Shown here in pieces: positions 14,771 through 15,660 of a stretch of DNA of 15,660 bases. Location: assembly GCA_003695205.1 (NCBI GenBank), contig RFIO01000512.1, positions 1 through 15,660 on the forward strand, read 5' to 3'. This stretch comes from Deltaproteobacteria bacterium (lineage in GTDB: Bacteria > Desulfobacterota > Desulfuromonadia > Desulfuromonadales > Geothermobacteraceae). Below the pieces are notes generated by a model, which was given only the letters and a program-made list of their open reading frames with translations, made no database searches and was not told the origin of the DNA. The position numbers and the translations under genes are program-made. Every line of letters begins with the position of its first letter. Positions within the stretch are counted from its first letter, which is position 1.

Positions 14771-14837
14771 CCGCAAGCGGATTGGCCTTTTTTCCTTCCG
14801 GCTGACGAGCTGACTGCTGCTGCCTGCCGTCGAAAAT

Positions 14838-14870
14838 CAAAAACCCTCCCCGTCCCGGAGAGGGTTTTCG
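14838..14870 (-). terminator. Rho-independent terminator of the carboxypeptidase-regulatory-like gene
   Basis: Inverted repeat AAAACCCTC (14840-14848) and GAGGGTTTT (14860-14868), with an 11-nt GC-rich loop that can pair further. Read on the minus strand it ends in TTTTTGATTTT. It lies about 25 nt after the stop at 14895 and insulates the ABC operon promoter from upstream transcription. Confidence 0.75.
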
Positions 14871-14894
14871 TCATGGTCGCGCCTTTGCGACGCC

Positions 14895-15660
14895 TCAGTA
14901 CGGCTTGCGGCTCTTGCCCGGCTTGTAGGTGCCGGTAAAGGGGGTCAGAACCATGGTGATCCCTTCGACGAACTCCCCCTTGCGCACTTTTACCGGTCTG
15001 GCCTGGTCGCCCCCGTACTTGCCGTAGAGCTCTCCCGGACGCGGCATATCCCAGGCATGCACCCGGGCCGCGAGATAATAGCTGCCGCCATCGGGCAGAT
15101 AGAGGGTGAAGCGGCCGTCGCTGTCGGACAGGGTGGAGGCATAATCGGGCAGGCGCTTCAGGTTGGCGTCGGTGTAGGCAATGGCGAAGCTGCCCGGCAC
15201 CGGCTTGCCGGCAGCATCAACCAGCCGGCCGCGAATGCCGGTATCGGTGCGCCGTTCGACCCCGGTCTGCTTGAAGAACATCGGCGCCTTCATCGGCACC
15301 ACTTCGAGCTTCAGCTGTGCCAGCTTGTCGGGAAGGACCTCGACCCGCACCCGCTGGTGCTCGGAATAGTAATCGCCGGGAGCGAGCGGCCCGCTCGGTT
15401 CGCCGCTCATGCGCTTGCGGGCGACAACATAATAAGTCCCTGCCGGAACATCGAGGTCAAAGTGCCCCTCGGGATCCGTCGGCCGGGAAATATACTGGGA
15501 AGGTCCGAGCAGGTTGGAACTGGTGTCAGCGTAGACATTGACGAAGGCACCGCCCAGAGGTTTGCCGGAATCCTTCAGGATCACCTGCCCGGCCAGACCG
15601 GTGCGCCCTCCGCCATCCCGATAGACGACCCCGGCCGAAGATTCACCATCCGCTGCGCCG
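14895..15660 (-). CDS. Protein with two carboxypeptidase-regulatory-like (transthyretin-like) repeats, 5' end missing
   Basis: The frame is open from the TGA at 14895 to the right edge, giving at least 254 residues; the start lies outside the window, so the GTG at 15584 is not the true start. Two beta-sandwich repeats are visible. The first begins LAGQVILKDSGKPLGGAFVNVY and ends with DPEGHFDLDVPAGTYYVVARKR. The second begins IRGRLVDAAGKPVPGSFAIAY and ends DSDGRFTLYLPDGGSYYLAARV. Both follow the pattern G-x-V..G-x-P..GA.V then D..G.F.L..P.G.Y.L.A of CarboxypepD_reg domains, which in bacteria occur in surface and periplasmic proteins. The C-terminus is basic (GTYKPGKSRKPY). Secretion is likely but its signal would lie beyond the window. 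Enzymatic function, if any, cannot be judged. Confidence 0.82.
   Translation of the reverse strand, partial: GAADGESSAGVVYRDGGGRTGLAGQVILKDSGKPLGGAFVNVYADTSSNLLGPSQYISRPTDPEGHFDLDVPAGTYYVVARKRMSGEPSGPLAPGDYYSEHQRVRVEVLPDKLAQLKLEVVPMKAPMFFKQTGVERRTDTGIRGRLVDAAGKPVPGSFAIAYTDANLKRLPDYASTLSDSDGRFTLYLPDGGSYYLAARVHAWDMPRPGELYGKYGGDQARPVKVRKGEFVEGITMVLTPFTGTYKPGKSRKPY

Overview
The window is a gene-dense, GC-rich chromosomal segment from what looks like a free-living Gram-negative bacterium. My best guess is Desulfuromonadia (Geobacter, Pelobacter or Desulfuromonas relatives, Desulfobacterota). This rests on a system II cytochrome c biogenesis gene (ccsB) coupled to hemA and a stand-alone siroheme-type dehydrogenase, with E. 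coli-like promoters and strong Shine-Dalgarno sites. The placement is inference; there is no rRNA in the window to test it. No CRISPR array, transposon, phage gene, tRNA or rRNA was seen.

Layout. (1) 1-2638, minus strand: a tetrapyrrole/cytochrome operon read SIS-domain protein, precorrin-2 dehydrogenase, ccsB, hemA (cut by the left edge), from a good sigma70-type promoter at 2671-2699. (2) 2731-3140, plus strand: thioredoxin trxA, diverging from that operon and ending in a perfect 17-bp bidirectional terminator (3159-3197). (3) 3213-7597, minus strand: dapF, HIT protein, HAD nucleotidase and nfo overlap by 4 bp at every junction. After a 120-bp gap come dtd, darP and a secreted DUF4124-like protein. 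(4) 7736-9124, plus strand: a 73-residue orphan protein, a metallo-beta-lactamase-fold hydrolase and a small TPR-like protein. (5) 9153-14663, minus strand: a complete peptide-type ABC importer in the order binding protein, two permeases, two ATPases, driven by a near-consensus promoter (14742-14770) and with a strong hairpin between the binding protein and the first permease. (6) 14895-right edge, minus strand: the 3' part of a protein with two carboxypeptidase-regulatory-like beta-sandwich repeats.

How the genes fit together. Region 1 joins the first committed step of C5-pathway tetrapyrrole synthesis (HemA) with the siroheme branch and heme attachment to cytochromes c. Region 3 is a housekeeping mixture of lysine/peptidoglycan precursor synthesis, nucleotide salvage or clean-up, base-excision repair, D-aminoacyl-tRNA editing and 50S ribosome maturation. 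Region 5 is a self-contained oligopeptide/dipeptide-type uptake system whose ligand cannot be read from sequence.

I did not find a convincing previously undescribed multi-gene system. The most interesting leads are an SIS-domain protein without the GmhA metal/catalytic residues placed in a heme operon, a precorrin-2 dehydrogenase whose usual catalytic Asp appears to be Ala, the orphan 73-residue protein coupled to an MBL hydrolase behind a 9-bp tandem repeat that supplies its putative -35 element, and palindromes flanking the ABC operon promoter.
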